From Streptococcus sp. LYSM12 (lineage in GTDB: Bacteria; Bacillota; Bacilli; Lactobacillales; Streptococcaceae), in contig NZ_SPOZ01000018.1 in assembly GCF_004569635.1 (NCBI RefSeq), forward strand, positions 1-64,000: 64,000 bases of DNA. Direction: 5' to 3'. Positions 63,525 to 64,000 of the stretch are shown here, one piece after another (the stretch's first letter is position 1; each line of letters begins with the position of its first letter). Made by a program: the position numbers and the translations under genes. The notes under the pieces are model-generated. The model was not told where the DNA came from. It made no database searches and was given only the letters and a program-made list of their open reading frames with translations.

Positions 63525-64000
63525 TATCGATTATTGATGTCAAAGACCATGTTGGTGAGAAAGTAACCATTGGAGCCTGGGTGGCTAACAAATCAGGTAA
63601 GGGAAAACTAGCTTTCTTACAACTCCGTGACGGAACGGCCTTTTTCCAAGCGGTTGCTTTTAAGCCTAATTTTATTGAAACCTTTGGTGAGGAAGAAGGA
63701 GCAGCTAAGTTTGATACAGTAAAAAAACTCAGTCAGGAAACATCTGTCTTAGTGACAGGGATTGTCAAAGCAGATGAGCGTTCAAAATTTGGTTATGAAT
63801 TGGATATTACAGACCTTGAAGTAGTAGGTGAATCAAAAGATTACCCAATTACACCGAAAGAACACGGGACGGATTTCCTTATGGACCACCGTCATTTATG
63901 GTTACGTTCCCGCAAGCAAATGGCTATTATGCAAGTTCGCAATGCAATCATTTATGCGACGTATGAATTCTTTGATCAAAATGGCTTCATCAAGTTTGAC
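63509..64000 (+). CDS. asnS: Asparaginyl-tRNA synthetase, N-terminal part (continues past window)
   Basis: The frame opens [20 protein letters not shown] and continues with the OB-fold anticodon-binding domain ([20 protein letters not shown]), the [20 protein letters not shown] linker and the first class II residues ([15 protein letters not shown]). About 164 residues are visible, cut by the right edge. Order aspB-asnS supports AsnRS. GAAAAGAGAAATT serves as a weak ribosome site within the VOC remnant. Confidence 0.93.
   Translation, partial: MSRDLVSIIDVKDHVGEKVTIGAWVANKSGKGKLAFLQLRDGTAFFQAVAFKPNFIETFGEEEGAAKFDTVKKLSQETSVLVTGIVKADERSKFGYELDITDLEVVGESKDYPITPKEHGTDFLMDHRHLWLRSRKQMAIMQVRNAIIYATYEFFDQNGFIKFD

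Overview
The window is AT-rich, low-GC Firmicute DNA whose gene content and gene order point to a Streptococcus, most likely the S. suis group. Pointers are MurM/MurN-type bridge enzymes, ThiT with a TPP riboswitch, a PacL/MgtA-type ATPase behind a yybP-ykoY (Mn2+) riboswitch, DUF3270, ftsW-ppc adjacency, queG-prfB-ftsE-ftsX, proBAC, and a ypmB-aspB-asnS block like that of Bacillus. The species call is inference from gene content, not from a search.

Layout. 1-3800: tail of an IS630-type transposase, a small membrane protein, a pair of U32 (TrhP-like) tRNA-modification proteins and the PC4-like protein YdbC. 4400-13350: bioY, glutathione reductase, a MacA/MacB-type tripartite export operon, a DUF4430 lipoprotein with an ECF S component, a GH25 enzyme and riboswitch-controlled thiT. 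13660-21530: DUF368, ybaK, lysS, ftsW, ppc. 21530-22640: a dense repeat array. 22640-29260: an ECF-like sigma/anti-sigma pair, tuf, tpiA and a large surface protein with Bsp-like repeats and a GH25 domain. 29670-34180 (minus strand): murN, murM, HAD, HD. 34270-44360: TauE/SafE, DUF1934, riboswitch-controlled P-type ATPase, two TM2 proteins, VanZ, queG, prfB (programmed +1 frameshift), ftsEX. 45000-55070: MBL hydrolase, dinG, proBAC, TetR, degV, a secreted rhodanese-like protein, GNAT. 55750-64000: MocR-type regulator, TrhA, DUF1836, yaaA, FMN reductase, MarR, ypmB-aspB, a VOC gene broken by an amber codon, and the start of asnS.

The intergenic DNA is unusually rich in repeats. (i) A ~105-bp MITE with TAGTC/GACTA terminal inverted repeats and TA target duplication occurs about 15 times, twice nested inside itself. 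(ii) A ~400-bp family recurs at 44.4, 48.6 and 55.2 kb with fragments elsewhere. (iii) A ~112-bp modular element forms tandem arrays starting exactly at the stop codons of ppc and gor, on the sense strand of each gene. Its units share a short linker, an AAAATAGG box and a U-tract, while at least four helices change sequence from unit to unit with base pairing preserved. That covariation suggests a structured 3'-UTR RNA or a structure-dependent mobile element, and it is the best candidate here for something undescribed.

Other themes: about nine genes whose -10 box lies 6-9 nt before the start codon (apparent leaderless mRNAs); a sigma gene that seems to start at ATT behind an attenuator-like hairpin; perfect inverted repeats on the bioY and DUF1836 promoters; and a hairpin hiding the thiT Shine-Dalgarno behind the TPP riboswitch.
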